A stretch of 64,000 bases of DNA from Scatomorpha sp040765295. GTDB lineage: Bacteria; Bacillota; Clostridia; Oscillospirales; Oscillospiraceae. The DNA lies in the NCBI GenBank assembly GCA_040765295.1, contig JAXGSB010000001.1, positions 1 through 64,000 of the forward strand. The letters run 5' to 3'. Below, one piece after another: positions 1 to 8,724 of the stretch. The notes beneath the pieces were generated by a model, which worked only from the letters and a program-made list of their open reading frames with translations, was not told the DNA's origin and searched no databases. The position numbers were made by a program, and so were the translations under genes. Positions within the stretch are counted from its first letter, which is position 1, and each line of letters begins with the position of its first letter.

Positions 1-1216
1 AAATCTTGACATCCCGCGCCAAGGTTGCCTCGTTGCATGAGACATACGAGATTTTCTCGGGCGAGATTTTAACTATCGCGTCTATCGCATCTTTTGATAA
101 GCCCTTGCGGGGCGGATCTACTATAAGCGCCGTGGGCTTAACTCCGCGCTCTTCTAAAATCCTTGCCCCCTCGGCCGCATCGGCGCATAAAAATTCGGCG
201 TTTTCGATGTTATTTATCGCCGCATTTTCGAATGCGTTATCTATGGCCTCTTTGACTATCTCGATACCATAGACTTTTTTCACACTGCCCGCGGCAATGA
301 GCGCCATTGTGCCGATGCCGCAATATAAATCCACAAGGACATCATCTTTTTTTAGCTCCAAATTGTCTAAAGCCCGCTTATAAAGGCGCTCGCACTGGCG
401 GGCGTTTATCTGGAAAAAGGCCTTGGATGAGATTTTAAACTCGAGCCCGCAGAGTTTTTCCCTTATTCTGTCTTCCCCGAAGAGCGTTCTCTCGCGCCGG
501 CCGAGTATCACATTGTCTTTTCTCTTGTTTATGTTCAAAATTATGCTTTTAATCTCGCTGAATTTATCCGTCAGCGGCTTTGTTAAAAAGCCGTAGTCCG
601 AGTCTTTTTCCGAAACCAAAACAAGCATAACTTCATTCTCGAAATAGGCGTGCCTTATTATGATGTGCCGCAGAGCAGAGGCGTCCCCTGCTTCTAAAAG
701 GCTTTTTATCTCTCTTATAATTTCGTTCGAGAGCTCGGTCTGCATAAGGCAGTCGTGAAATTCGATAATCTCGTTTGTGTTTTTGCGGAAAAAGCCGATT
801 TTCGGATTCTTTTCTCTCGATAAAGGGAGCTGAACCTTGTTGCGGTATCTAAGAAAAATCTCGCTCGGAACAGTCTCTTCGGGCTCAATATCCATGCCGC
901 CTATCTTTAAAAAGGCGGCTTTAACATTTTCTCTTTTTAGTCTGAGCTCTTCCTTATAGCTCATGTGCATGAGGTCGCAGCCGCCGCAAAGCCCGAAAAC
1001 GGGGCAGATGGGCTCTCGCCGCTCGGGGTTTTTCTCTAAAAGCTGCTCAATCTTGGCGTAGCCATAGGTCTTTTTATCTTTTATAAGGCGGCAGAGCGCC
1101 CTCTCGCCCTCTAAAATTCCGCGGCAAAAAATCACCATACCCTCATGGCGCAATACTCCCATGCCGAAAGCATCGTAACCCTCGCAAACCGCTTCAAAAA
1201 TATCGTTTTTCTTCAT
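1..1216 (-). CDS. rlmD: RlmD/RlmCD-type 23S rRNA (uracil-C5) methyltransferase, 3' end cut by window edge
   Basis: The gene starts at ATG 1216 (protein begins MKKNDIFEAV) and runs off the left edge, so about 405 residues are visible and the extreme C-terminus is missing. Visible family marks are an N-terminal TRAM-like region, a 4Fe-4S cysteine set (CPVFGLCGGC, C-x5-C-x2-C), the Q-like FFQINARQ stretch, the SAM-binding DLYCGIGTMAL motif, the DPPRKGL motif and the catalytic-cysteine motif VSCNEATLARD near the edge. Proteins of this family methylate C5 of a uridine in 23S rRNA using S-adenosylmethionine. The exact target uridine cannot be told from the sequence. The ribosome-binding site is weak (GCGGG). 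It follows the SRPBCC-like gene on the same strand. Confidence 0.9.
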   Translation of the reverse strand, partial: MKKNDIFEAVCEGYDAFGMGVLRHEGMVIFCRGILEGERALCRLIKDKKTYGYAKIEQLLEKNPERREPICPVFGLCGGCDLMHMSYKEELRLKRENVKAAFLKIGGMDIEPEETVPSEIFLRYRNKVQLPLSREKNPKIGFFRKNTNEIIEFHDCLMQTELSNEIIREIKSLLEAGDASALRHIIIRHAYFENEVMLVLVSEKDSDYGFLTKPLTDKFSEIKSIILNINKRKDNVILGRRERTLFGEDRIREKLCGLEFKISSKAFFQINARQCERLYKRALDNLELKKDDVLVDLYCGIGTMALIAAGSVKKVYGIEIVKEAIDNAFENAAINNIENAEFLCADAAEGARILEERGVKPTALIVDPPRKGLSKDAIDAIVKISPEKISYVSCNEATLARDVKI

Positions 1217-1306
1217 ATAAAAACCCGCTTTATCAGTCTTCGCTTTATTCTATCCGAAAGAGCCCTATCTCTCAAGTATTTTGAGCGCTACCGGGACAAA
1301 GCCCGA
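1211..1306 (-). repeat. Relic 3' tail plus leader, copy A (upstream of rlmD)
   Basis: This roughly 95-bp stretch matches 1802-1900 with several differences and small indels. Shared blocks are TTATTCTATCCGAAAG and TATCTCTCAAGT. Read on the minus strand, both copies end a short open frame with nearly the same residues (here SGFVPVALKILER then stop) just before the next start codon. It looks like a duplicated gene 3' end plus spacer. Confidence 0.55.
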
Positions 1307-1342
1307 CAAAAACCCCTGTGATTAAATATAGCCTCTTCTTTT

Positions 1343-1807
1343 TTAAGCACAATCTTTGCCTGAGCTATCTGATAAAAGCTTCTGCCATTTTCGCTGCCTG
1401 TGTGCATAAAACATCTTTGCCCACAGGGCTACAAACGGCGTCTTCCATCCGGCTCCGATTTCCACCTCGTCCGTATAGCGTGTCGTTTTATGATCAATGA
1501 CTTCAAGGTAAATACGGTGATTCCATAATGGAACAAGCTTGTTGCGCTCTTCCGTGCTGATTCCGGAGTCTTTATCGAAGGAAAGCACATGAATTTCATG
1601 GATGCCTAGGGGAATGAAACCAAACAGATAGAAACGGAAAGAAAACTCCGAGCCTTCCTTCCATTCCAAGCGCTCGTTGTCACCTGTAAGAACAAACTTG
1701 GCATATGGGAAAGCTATATGCTGAAGAGTCTCTAATTTCTGCAGCCTGAGAAATATCTCGTCCTTTCCGGCTTTAAGTTGAGTTGATCTGGCAATCGTTT
1801 TCTTCAT
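1343..1807 (-). CDS. SRPBCC/START-like small-ligand fold protein, function unknown
   Basis: A 154-residue protein starting at ATG 1807 (MKKTIARSTQLKAGKDEIF), chosen because GAGGGTG lies at the right distance and an upstream in-frame GTG would overlap that site. The layout (N-terminal strand, LQKLETLQHIAFPYAKF, then repeated beta strands ending in an amphipathic helix FVALWAKMFYAHRQRKWQKL) resembles the SRPBCC/polyketide-cyclase fold common in small cytosolic Bacillota proteins. No catalytic motif is recognised. The gene is boxed in by two related leader sequences (1211-1306 and 1802-1900), suggesting it arrived by local duplication or insertion. Function not assigned. Confidence 0.6.
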   Translation of the reverse strand: MKKTIARSTQLKAGKDEIFLRLQKLETLQHIAFPYAKFVLTGDNERLEWKEGSEFSFRFYLFGFIPLGIHEIHVLSFDKDSGISTEERNKLVPLWNHRIYLEVIDHKTTRYTDEVEIGAGWKTPFVALWAKMFYAHRQRKWQKLLSDSSGKDCA

Positions 1808-1900
1808 ATAAAACACCCTCTTTAATAATCCTTATTCTATCCGAAAGCCGCTTATCTCTCAAGTGCTTTCAGCGCCCTCGGGACAAAATCGGAAAAGACC
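1802..1900 (-). repeat. Relic 3' tail plus leader, copy B (upstream of the SRPBCC-like gene)
   Basis: Partner of 1211-1306. On the minus strand a frame of about 25 codons ends SDFVPRALKALER then TAA at 1852-1854, almost the same C-terminus as copy A, followed by the same spacer and an ATGAAG start. Nothing upstream of the open stretch reads as a complete gene. Confidence 0.55.
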
Positions 1901-1992
1901 ACGGCAATTAAAAACAAGCGGCTGAATGCTCAAATAAATGTTCGAATAAGCAGCATACGATTTGAAAAAATAGCGCATATTTTGAAAAGATG

Positions 1993-2021
1993 TTGAAATC
2001 AAGAGTAAAACATGCTATATT
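1993..2021 (+). promoter_or_regulatory. Promoter of the ABC/ECF operon
   Basis: TTGAAA (1993-1998), a 17-base spacer and TATATT (2016-2021). The iron-box dyads at 2025-2054 lie directly over the expected transcription start, a typical repressor position. Confidence 0.6.
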
Positions 2022-2024
2022 CTC

Positions 2025-2054
2025 AATTAGCCCTCGCTAATTAGCATAGGCTAT
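2025..2054. promoter_or_regulatory. Two overlapping iron-box-like dyads (DtxR-type operator)
   Basis: AATTAGC-CCTC-GCTAATT (2025-2042) is a perfect 7-4-7 inverted repeat. It shares its last bases with a second dyad, TTAGC-ATAG-GCTAT (2041-2054). The same architecture recurs at 9887-9904, 12601-12618 and 12623-12638 upstream of iron genes. The symmetry and TTAG/CTAA ends resemble DtxR/IdeR-family sites rather than a Fur box. Binding by a DtxR-family protein is inferred. Confidence 0.65.
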
Positions 2055-2115
2055 TTTTTATGGACAAGGTTATTTCAAAAAATACAGCGTTAAAGCAAAT
2101 GTGGTGATAGGCAAC

Positions 2116-3840
2116 ATGTTGGACAAGTTACTTTTCAAATATATAGGCAACGCAAAAAAATACATAGCCGTAAGCGTTTTCTTAATGATGTTAAAGGTAG
2201 CAGGCAGCTTTTTAATCTCACTCTCTCTCGGCAAAATAATTCAGAGTCTTTTTTCCGCCGCATCACTTGATGCGGGAAACATTCTTCTGTTTCTAATGGG
2301 ATTTCTTCTAAGGTCCGGCAGCTTATATCTTGTAACAAGATATCAAACCAAGATTACCGGAGAGGTAAAAACCAATCTCAGAACGGAGATGATAGAAAAA
2401 GCCATGCGAATCGGGCCGGCTTATCTAAACCACACATCCACGGCAAATATGATAAATATGGGCTCCGACACCATTGAGCAGCTCGAAAACTACTACGGTC
2501 GTTTTCTGCCCCAGTTCTTCGGCAGTTTCGGCATGAGCTTAGTGACATTTTCCGTGCTTTTTTTCATAAACAAGAAGACCGCCTTTCTCTTTCTTGTTCT
2601 CGCTCCCATTATCCCCCTGCTTCTAAAGGCTATCCTCGAAACGGTAGGGCGCAAGCAGAAAAAATATTGGGGCAGTTACATGGATGTCGGCCAACTGTTT
2701 TTAGACAGCCTACAGGGTATGACTACCCTAAAGATTTTTTCCGCAGATGAAAAAAGAGCGGAGGAAATACACGAAAAATCGGAAATTTTTCGCATAGAGA
2801 CAATGAACATTTTGCGCATGCAGCTCAACTCCATCACTGTAATCGAATGGATTTCCTATGGCAGTTCGGTTGCGCTCATAGCTACGGGTCTTTCGAATAT
2901 TCATTTTGATACCCAAAATCTTGTATTTATGATAGTTTTGGTGTTTATGTCGCTCGAGGCATTCAGTCCGATGGCAACCTTGATATCGAGCTTTCATGTC
3001 GCAATGACAGGGGTGGCGGCAGGCAAAAATCTTACAGACTTTTTCGATCTGCCCGAAGAGGAAGAAGCGCATAAAAATTCAGTAGGCGCATATAAGAGCG
3101 GAGTTTCCGTGAAAGACCTCGGTTTTTCCTATCCGGACAGCGAGCGCAAGGTTTTAGACGGGATAAGCGCCGAATTTACCAAAGGCGGATTCACCGCCAT
3201 TGTAGGCGCTTCGGGTTCCGGAAAGAGCACGCTTGTGCGTCTTATCACAGCCCAACTGGGCGGTGCGGACGGCGCCGTTTTCTGGAATGATGCCTCATAC
3301 GAAACTTACAAAAAGCAATCCATAACAGAAAACATGATTCGCATATCCCACGATGCCCATGTATTTGAAAAAACGGTTAGGGAAAACCTGCTCATGGGAA
3401 AACCCGATGCAAGTGATGAAGAGCTTATAGATGCGCTTGAGTTAGTTCAGCTTTATGATGAGCTTGAGCCGCGCGGAGGGCTGGATTTGGAGATAAAATC
3501 CGGCGGCAGCAATCTGTCCGGAGGGCAGAAACAGCGCCTTGTGCTGGCGAGAGCTATTCTTCACAACGCCGAGGTCTATGTTTTCGATGAAGCGACTTCA
3601 AATATCGATGTTGAAAGCGAAGCTGTCATTCTCGAAGTCATGGAAAAAATGTCTGAGGATAATATTGTAATTCTTGTCTCTCATCGACTCTACGCCGGTA
3701 AAAACGCCCGTAAGATATATGTTTTAGACGAGGGAAAAATCGTTGAGGAAGGAACTTTTGAAGAGCTGATTCTTAAGAACGGCATTTATAAAAAGATGTG
3801 GCAAAGTCAGGAACGCTTTGAAAAAGGAGTTTTGGCATGA
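2116..3840 (+). CDS. ABC exporter half-transporter A (CydD-like permease/ATPase)
   Basis: About 574 residues from ATG 2116 (MLDKLLFKYIGNAKK); two in-frame GTGs just upstream have no good ribosome-binding site. The N-terminal half is a six-helix type-I ABC exporter membrane domain. The C-terminal half is a nucleotide-binding domain with Walker A GASGSGKST, signature LSGGQKQR, Walker B VYVFDEATSNID and a switch His (LVSHRL). Its stop overlaps the start of the next gene (ATGA), so the two probably form a heterodimer. Sequence resembles CydD/CydC and siderophore-linked exporters. With the ECF importer downstream and an iron-box upstream, a role in uptake or processing of an iron compound such as heme or a siderophore is likely but unproven. 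Confidence 0.8.
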   Translation: MLDKLLFKYIGNAKKYIAVSVFLMMLKVAGSFLISLSLGKIIQSLFSAASLDAGNILLFLMGFLLRSGSLYLVTRYQTKITGEVKTNLRTEMIEKAMRIGPAYLNHTSTANMINMGSDTIEQLENYYGRFLPQFFGSFGMSLVTFSVLFFINKKTAFLFLVLAPIIPLLLKAILETVGRKQKKYWGSYMDVGQLFLDSLQGMTTLKIFSADEKRAEEIHEKSEIFRIETMNILRMQLNSITVIEWISYGSSVALIATGLSNIHFDTQNLVFMIVLVFMSLEAFSPMATLISSFHVAMTGVAAGKNLTDFFDLPEEEEAHKNSVGAYKSGVSVKDLGFSYPDSERKVLDGISAEFTKGGFTAIVGASGSGKSTLVRLITAQLGGADGAVFWNDASYETYKKQSITENMIRISHDAHVFEKTVRENLLMGKPDASDEELIDALELVQLYDELEPRGGLDLEIKSGGSNLSGGQKQRLVLARAILHNAEVYVFDEATSNIDVESEAVILEVMEKMSEDNIVILVSHRLYAGKNARKIYVLDEGKIVEEGTFEELILKNGIYKKMWQSQERFEKGVLA

Positions 3841-5480
3841 GAAAGAGAAGTTCTTTTCGTGTAATGATAGACCTCTTGATTCTGGCAAGAGGAGAGCTTT
3901 CGGACTTAGTCGTTGCTGTTATAGCGGGCGTAGTCTCCTTCTTATCCACAGTCGGAATGGCAACATCGGGTGCGGCGCTCATTGTAAGAGCAGCCGGTCT
4001 TACAGATTTCTCTTTTAGGAAAATCGTTTATCTGATGCTCTTCTTCACCTTTTTAAGGGGAATCACCAGATATCTTGAGCAGTTTTTGAATCATTTGGTT
4101 GCCTTTAAGGTTCTCCGCATGCTGCGCGACAAGGTTTTTGCCGCAGTAAGAAAACTTGCTCCGGCAAAGATTGAGGGAAGCAACAAGGGCGAGCTCATTT
4201 CGATGATAACAGGCGACATCGAATTGATTGAAGTATTCTATGCCCACACTATATCGCCTATATGCATAGCTCTTATCTGCGGAAGCATATATGTAATTTC
4301 AACAGCGCTTTTTTCACTGCCGATTGCGCTCACGGCCCTCACTTCCTATCTTCTAATGGGAATTTTGCTCCCCATAGTTTTCTCGAAATGGGCAAAGAAC
4401 ACGGGCTTTGCGCTTCGCCGCGAAATTGGCGGACTGAACAACATTTTTTTGGACTTGCTTCGGGGAATCACGGAAATCATGCAGTTTGCATACCGTGATA
4501 AAGCCGTGCGCATTGTGGAAAAAACAAACAAAAATTTGGTGACAAAGCAAGCTGACTTGATTGAGCAGCTGGCGCTCCTGCTCGGCATTGAGGACGCCAT
4601 TGCCGTGCTGACAACGGGCGCCGCAGTTTTGCTGGGCATATCGACAGGGCTTGAATGGCACATCCTGCTCCCGATAAGCTTCGGTGTTTTCTTCAGCTTC
4701 CCTGCGATAGCCAATGTGGCATCGCTCGGCAACGGACTTTCCCAGTCTCTGGCTTGCGGCGAAAGAGTGCTCAATCTTTTAGAGGAAGAGCCCGTTGTCA
4801 AGGAGATAAAAGACGGTGTCAACTTAAATCTCGAGGGCAATCAAACAGACCCGATAATCGAAGTTCGGGATCTGTCGTTTACTTACGGCGATGAGCCTGT
4901 TTTGGAAAATTTCAATTTAAAAATTTCCCCCGGAGAGGTGCTGGGTATCCAAGGAGAGAGCGGCTGCGGTAAATCGACCTTGCTAAAACTCATCATGCGT
5001 TTTTGGAGCGCCGATAAAGGCGAGATAATTATAGGCGGTCTGCCGATAGAAAATATAAACACTCATTCTCTGTGGAGCAACATCGGCTACATGACACAGA
5101 GCAGCGAGTTTTTTGAAGGAACTATCCGAGACAATTTGCTCATCGCAAAAGCGGATGCAACGGATGCCGAGTTAAAAACGGCTCTGCAAAAGGCCTCGAT
5201 TTGGGATTTTACAGAGAGTTTAGAACATGGCTTAGACAGCACTTTAACCGAGCTCGGAGATAATTTTTCGGCAGGCGAGAGACAGCGTTTCGGTCTTGCC
5301 AGGTGTTTTTTAGAAGACAGCAAAATATTGCTCCTCGATGAGCCGACCAGCAACCTCGATGTGTTGAATGAAAACATTATTTTGGATGCCCTTAAGCAAA
5401 ATCAGGCAGATAAAACCGTTATCATGGTCAGTCATCGGGCAAGCAGCCTTAAAACTTGCGACCGCATAATTCAAATGTAG
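3837..5480 (+). CDS. ABC exporter half-transporter B (CydC-like permease/ATPase)
   Basis: 547 residues, translationally coupled to the preceding gene by a 4-base overlap. Six predicted membrane helices (first at about residues 19-50) precede a nucleotide-binding domain with Walker A GESGCGKST, Walker B ILLLDEPTSNLD and H-loop MVSHRAS. The signature motif is degenerate (FSAGERQR instead of LSGGQ), so the heterodimer may have one canonical and one weakened ATP site, as is common in asymmetric exporters. Together with its partner it resembles the paired exporters next to ECF heme importers in streptococci (siaDE beside siaFGH); that functional link is by analogy. Confidence 0.8.
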   Translation: MRKRSSFRVMIDLLILARGELSDLVVAVIAGVVSFLSTVGMATSGAALIVRAAGLTDFSFRKIVYLMLFFTFLRGITRYLEQFLNHLVAFKVLRMLRDKVFAAVRKLAPAKIEGSNKGELISMITGDIELIEVFYAHTISPICIALICGSIYVISTALFSLPIALTALTSYLLMGILLPIVFSKWAKNTGFALRREIGGLNNIFLDLLRGITEIMQFAYRDKAVRIVEKTNKNLVTKQADLIEQLALLLGIEDAIAVLTTGAAVLLGISTGLEWHILLPISFGVFFSFPAIANVASLGNGLSQSLACGERVLNLLEEEPVVKEIKDGVNLNLEGNQTDPIIEVRDLSFTYGDEPVLENFNLKISPGEVLGIQGESGCGKSTLLKLIMRFWSADKGEIIIGGLPIENINTHSLWSNIGYMTQSSEFFEGTIRDNLLIAKADATDAELKTALQKASIWDFTESLEHGLDSTLTELGDNFSAGERQRFGLARCFLEDSKILLLDEPTSNLDVLNENIILDALKQNQADKTVIMVSHRASSLKTCDRIIQM

Positions 5481-5495
5481 AAATAGGGAGCCCAG

Positions 5496-6011
5496 ATGAC
5501 GAAGGATTGCAAGCGGTTTCCGATTTTGAGAAAAGAGCTTCCTATAGATAAGGATGAAGAGCGGAAGAAAAAGACGTTCGAAAAACAAATCTTCTTTTTA
5601 ATGGCGGCGGTTTATTGCCAAAATTGCCATACGGCGAAAAAAATCAAATTCACTGTTTTAAACTTGGATTTTCCGGAAAACATACAGACTTGGATTTCAG
5701 AAGAAAAACGAGTTTCCAAGTATCGGCTTTGCCCCGATTGCTATAAGCTTATTGAAAATGCTTTTCGGCACACCGAAAACTGCCCGCACAGCAGTTATAA
5801 AACTTTTTGTCATGAATGTCCGACACCTTGCTACAGAGAGGAAGAGCAGGCAAAGATGCTCCCGATTATGCATTACTCGGGCAAAAGGATTATTAGGGCG
5901 CATCCGATATATGCCCTGCGGTTTTTCGGAAATCTCATTCGAAATAAAATCAGAATTAAAAAACACATGAGAAAAATGGAGGCGCGGAAAAATGAACAGA
6001 ATCAGTTTTAA
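5496..6011 (+). CDS. YgbA_NO family protein (nitrous oxide-stimulated promoter family)
   Basis: 171 residues. The C-terminal half carries the family hallmark: HTENCPHSSYKTFCHECPTP and CYREEEQAKMLPIMHYSGKR, followed by HPIYALRFF. The Cys-rich centre (Cys at NCPHS, TFCHEC, TPCYR) looks able to bind a metal or heme-like cofactor. An additional CxxC pair lies at YCQNCHTAKK. E. coli YgbA is linked to nitric-oxide stress; no biochemical activity is established to my knowledge. Here it sits between the ABC exporter pair and the ECF S component and overlaps the latter by 20 bases, so it is co-translated with an apparently iron-regulated transport operon. The N-terminal 60 residues are basic and not recognised. 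Confidence 0.8.
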   Translation: MTKDCKRFPILRKELPIDKDEERKKKTFEKQIFFLMAAVYCQNCHTAKKIKFTVLNLDFPENIQTWISEEKRVSKYRLCPDCYKLIENAFRHTENCPHSSYKTFCHECPTPCYREEEQAKMLPIMHYSGKRIIRAHPIYALRFFGNLIRNKIRIKKHMRKMEARKNEQNQF

Positions 6012-6543
6012 AGCTTTTACAATTAAAGATATTGTGTTTTTAGCGGTGATTACGGCCGTTACATTGCTGGCTTCCGGACCCGTTGCGCCGATTGTAATGA
6101 CAGCGACAAAGTTGGGCGCACAGGCTTTTGCTATGGCGCTCCCCTTTGCCCTGCTAAGTTCAATCGGATTGCGAAAGGTAAAAAAGAGCGGCTCATTGAC
6201 GATAATAGGCATTTTTTCAGGCCTTGTGCTTTTGCTGATGGCGCCTGTTATGTTTTTCAATCAGCTCATCGCCACAGTTCTTTCGGAAGCTTTGGCTCTT
6301 GGCCTTTTTAAAACTTACGAAAATAAAAAAGCCGTGCTTTTCAGCGCAGGTCTCTTTTCGTTCTTCACAATCCCGACAACCGCCGTGGTAAACATCTTGG
6401 CAAAAGGCAGGTCGATTACAGAGCAGATAGGAAATCCCGTAAGCTTCATTTTACTCGTTTTAGGAGCTGTGGCGCTCGGATTTTTGGGCGCTCTTATCGG
6501 GAACAAAATCTCTGACGAGCTGCAAAAAGCAGGCAAGTTATAG
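5992..6543 (+). CDS. ECF transporter S component, MptD/Trep_Strep family
   Basis: 183 residues with about six hydrophobic segments (for example residues 13-33, 41-56, 64-88, 105-125, 151-170). The start MNRISFKAFTIKDIVFLAVI and the loop LLASGPVAPIVM match the Trep_Strep (PF09605-type) family of ECF substrate-binding subunits. It overlaps the YgbA_NO gene and is followed after 8 bases by the T component, giving a complete solitary ECF module. The substrate of this family is not fixed. Streptococcal relatives (SiaF-type) take up heme, and iron-box control here favours heme or another iron compound. Confidence 0.8.
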   Translation: MNRISFKAFTIKDIVFLAVITAVTLLASGPVAPIVMTATKLGAQAFAMALPFALLSSIGLRKVKKSGSLTIIGIFSGLVLLLMAPVMFFNQLIATVLSEALALGLFKTYENKKAVLFSAGLFSFFTIPTTAVVNILAKGRSITEQIGNPVSFILLVLGAVALGFLGALIGNKISDELQKAGKL

Positions 6544-6551
6544 GTCTTCGT

Positions 6552-7229
6552 ATGTGTGAAGCTAAGAACAATATACATCCTATACTGTCTTTAATTTCCT
6601 CCCTTCTGCTGTTTGTCGCAGGCTTGCTGTTCGTAAAAAAAAGTTGGTTTTGGATCTTTGCTGCAAGTTTTCTGATTCTTCTTTTGCTGTTTCGCTTTGA
6701 AAAAACAATTATTAAGACAGCGCCGTTTATCTTGGTTTTCGGAGCGCTGATGGCAATTTTAACGGCAATAAACGGTGACCGCTTCGATATTTTATATTCT
6801 TTTTATCGCGTGCTTGCTCTGGGCTTGGCGGCTGTGCTCAGCATCAGCATAAGGCCGATCAGCCTTGTCCGCTCTTTTAATCAGCTTAAAATTCCCCGCT
6901 GGATCAACTTGGGACTTTTGATTGTCATCCGTTTTATGCAAATTTTTCGTGAAGAGATTATCCAAATAAGGCAAGCCATTGTTTTAAGAGGAATTTGTTT
7001 TACCAAAACACCGATTTTATGGGGCAGAGCTTTTTTTATTCCGCTAATTATAAGAGTGCTCAGCATCTCCGAAGGTTTGGCAACTTCTCTCGAGACCAGA
7101 GCTTTTTCCACAGAACTGGAGGGAAGCTCATACGAAGTAATTTACTTTGAAAAAAGAGACTTTCTGTTTTCTTTTCTCTTTTTAAGCTGCCTGATCTTTT
7201 TTATTTGCTTATTCATGGGAGGCTGTTAA
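6552..7229 (+). CDS. ECF transporter T component (EcfT/CbiQ-like)
   Basis: 225 residues, with several membrane segments at both ends and a cytoplasmic coupling region. The two arginine coupling motifs expected of EcfT are present as VLRGICF (about residue 145) and SLETRAFST (about residue 180). It links the S component to the fused ATPase encoded immediately downstream; the ATPase start codon follows its stop with no gap. Length is slightly short of the usual 250-270 residues. Start ATG 6552 gives MCEAKNNIHPILSLIS. Confidence 0.85.
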   Translation: MCEAKNNIHPILSLISSLLLFVAGLLFVKKSWFWIFAASFLILLLLFRFEKTIIKTAPFILVFGALMAILTAINGDRFDILYSFYRVLALGLAAVLSISIRPISLVRSFNQLKIPRWINLGLLIVIRFMQIFREEIIQIRQAIVLRGICFTKTPILWGRAFFIPLIIRVLSISEGLATSLETRAFSTELEGSSYEVIYFEKRDFLFSFLFLSCLIFFICLFMGGC

Positions 7230-8639
7230 ATGGGTTCGGCAATAGAGGTTAAAAATCTTTCCTTATCCTACGATTTTTTGGAAAACAAATCGGATGAAGA
7301 GAGAATCTGGGTATTCAAAAATCTCAATTTCCAGCTTAAAGCCGGTGAATTCATACTCTTAACGGGCGCTTCGGGTTGCGGGAAATCTTCTTTAATGAAT
7401 GCGATAAACGGAGTAATTCCGAATTTAAAGAAGGCTCACATTAAAGGCAGTGTATATATTCAAGAAAAGGATATGAGCGAAACAAGCGTTCGAAAAAGGA
7501 CAAAGCTTGTGGGCTGTGTGTTTCAGAATCCACGAGAGCAGATTATCTTTGACGAGGTTTCCGACGAGATTGTTTTTCCCATGGAAAACTTGGGGAAAAC
7601 TCCTCAGAAGATGCGGAAAACTCTGGAAAAACTGCTTAAAATGACCGGACTTGCTAAAAATGCCAAAACCGCCACTTTATCGGGCGGCGAGAAACAAAAG
7701 CTGATGACGGCATGCACTCTGGGTATGGAACAAAAAATTCTTATTTTAGACGAGCCGCTTGCAAACATGGATGCCCGCTCGACCGAAGAATTATTGGAAC
7801 TGCTTAAAAAATTGTCTGAAGAAGAGGGATATACAATAATTTTGGTGGAGCACCGTCAGGAAATGGTATTGCCGTTTGCCGACAGGGTGTTTTCATGTGT
7901 TAAGTCCGATTTAGAAAATGTAGATATGAAAATCGAAGTTTGGGAAGACGTTGAAGCCTATCGAGAACAGGCCTGCTCTGTTCCTCAGGAAAATATTGAG
8001 ATAATAAAGCCCGAAAAAGAAAACAATAAGGAAGTCCTTTTTAAAGCAGAAAACTTGGACTTTCGAGTTGGGAGCCGTTTTTTATTTAAAAACTTCTCTT
8101 GGCAGGTTAAAAGAGGAGAAGAATGGGTTGTTTTGGGCGATAACGGCTGCGGAAAAACAACCTTGTTCAAACTGTTAAACGATTTTGAAAAACCGACAGC
8201 CGGACATATCTCATCCTTCTACAGCAAAAATGAAAAAAGAAAGAAAATCGGCTATGTTTTGCAAAATCCGGACTATCAGCTTTTTATGCCCAGAGTAAAG
8301 GACGAGCTTAATCTGAATGCAAAGTCAAAGGATTTCGTGGCCGAACTCATAAAGCTCTTTCGGCTTGAAGATACGCTGGAGCGGCACCCTCTGAGTTTAA
8401 GCGAGGGACAAAAAAGAAAATTGGGCTTTGCCTGCATTATAGCAAACGAGCCCGAAGTTTTGTTTTTGGACGAGCCCACAGTCGGCCTCGATAGCGAGAG
8501 CGTTGAGCAGCTGCTTTATGCTATATCAAGGCTCAGAGAAAGATCTAAAAAAGACTTAACCGTGATAAGCATAAGCCACGACAAAAGAGCTATTCCGTAT
8601 TTAGGCAATCGGTTTTTAAGACTAAGCAAGTCCGTGTAA
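7230..8639 (+). CDS. ECF transporter fused double ATPase (EcfA-EcfA')
   Basis: 469 residues containing two complete nucleotide-binding domains in tandem. Domain 1 (about 1-240) has Walker A GASGCGKSS, Q-loop VFQNPREQ, signature LSGGEKQK and Walker B ILILDEPLAN. Domain 2 (about 265-469) has Walker A GDNGCGKTT, Q-loop VLQNPDYQ, a modified signature LSEGQKRK and Walker B VLFLDEPTVG. It energises the S/T pair encoded just upstream. The fusion makes this a dedicated (group I-like) rather than shared ECF system. Last gene of the operon, followed by the hairpin at 8667-8707. Confidence 0.9.
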   Translation: MGSAIEVKNLSLSYDFLENKSDEERIWVFKNLNFQLKAGEFILLTGASGCGKSSLMNAINGVIPNLKKAHIKGSVYIQEKDMSETSVRKRTKLVGCVFQNPREQIIFDEVSDEIVFPMENLGKTPQKMRKTLEKLLKMTGLAKNAKTATLSGGEKQKLMTACTLGMEQKILILDEPLANMDARSTEELLELLKKLSEEEGYTIILVEHRQEMVLPFADRVFSCVKSDLENVDMKIEVWEDVEAYREQACSVPQENIEIIKPEKENNKEVLFKAENLDFRVGSRFLFKNFSWQVKRGEEWVVLGDNGCGKTTLFKLLNDFEKPTAGHISSFYSKNEKRKKIGYVLQNPDYQLFMPRVKDELNLNAKSKDFVAELIKLFRLEDTLERHPLSLSEGQKRKLGFACIIANEPEVLFLDEPTVGLDSESVEQLLYAISRLRERSKKDLTVISISHDKRAIPYLGNRFLRLSKSV

Positions 8640-8666
8640 ATATCTGTCAATATGAATGCAATATAT

Positions 8667-8707
8667 AAAGTAAAGACGGAACAGCTCTCTGCTTCCGTCT
8701 TTACTTT
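8667..8707. terminator. Terminator of the ABC/ECF operon
   Basis: Perfect 15-bp stem AAAGTAAAGACGGAA (8667-8681) with its complement at 8693-8707, loop of 11 bases. Lies 28 bases after the ATPase stop; the T-rich tail continues at 8708-8725. Confidence 0.75.
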
Positions 8708-8724
8708 AAGCTTTGCTTATTTTT

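Noticed and set aside
2025..2054. Fur box
   Set aside because: The TTAGC-N4-GCTAA symmetry lacks the GATAAT hexamers of Fur sites and is closer to DtxR-family operators.
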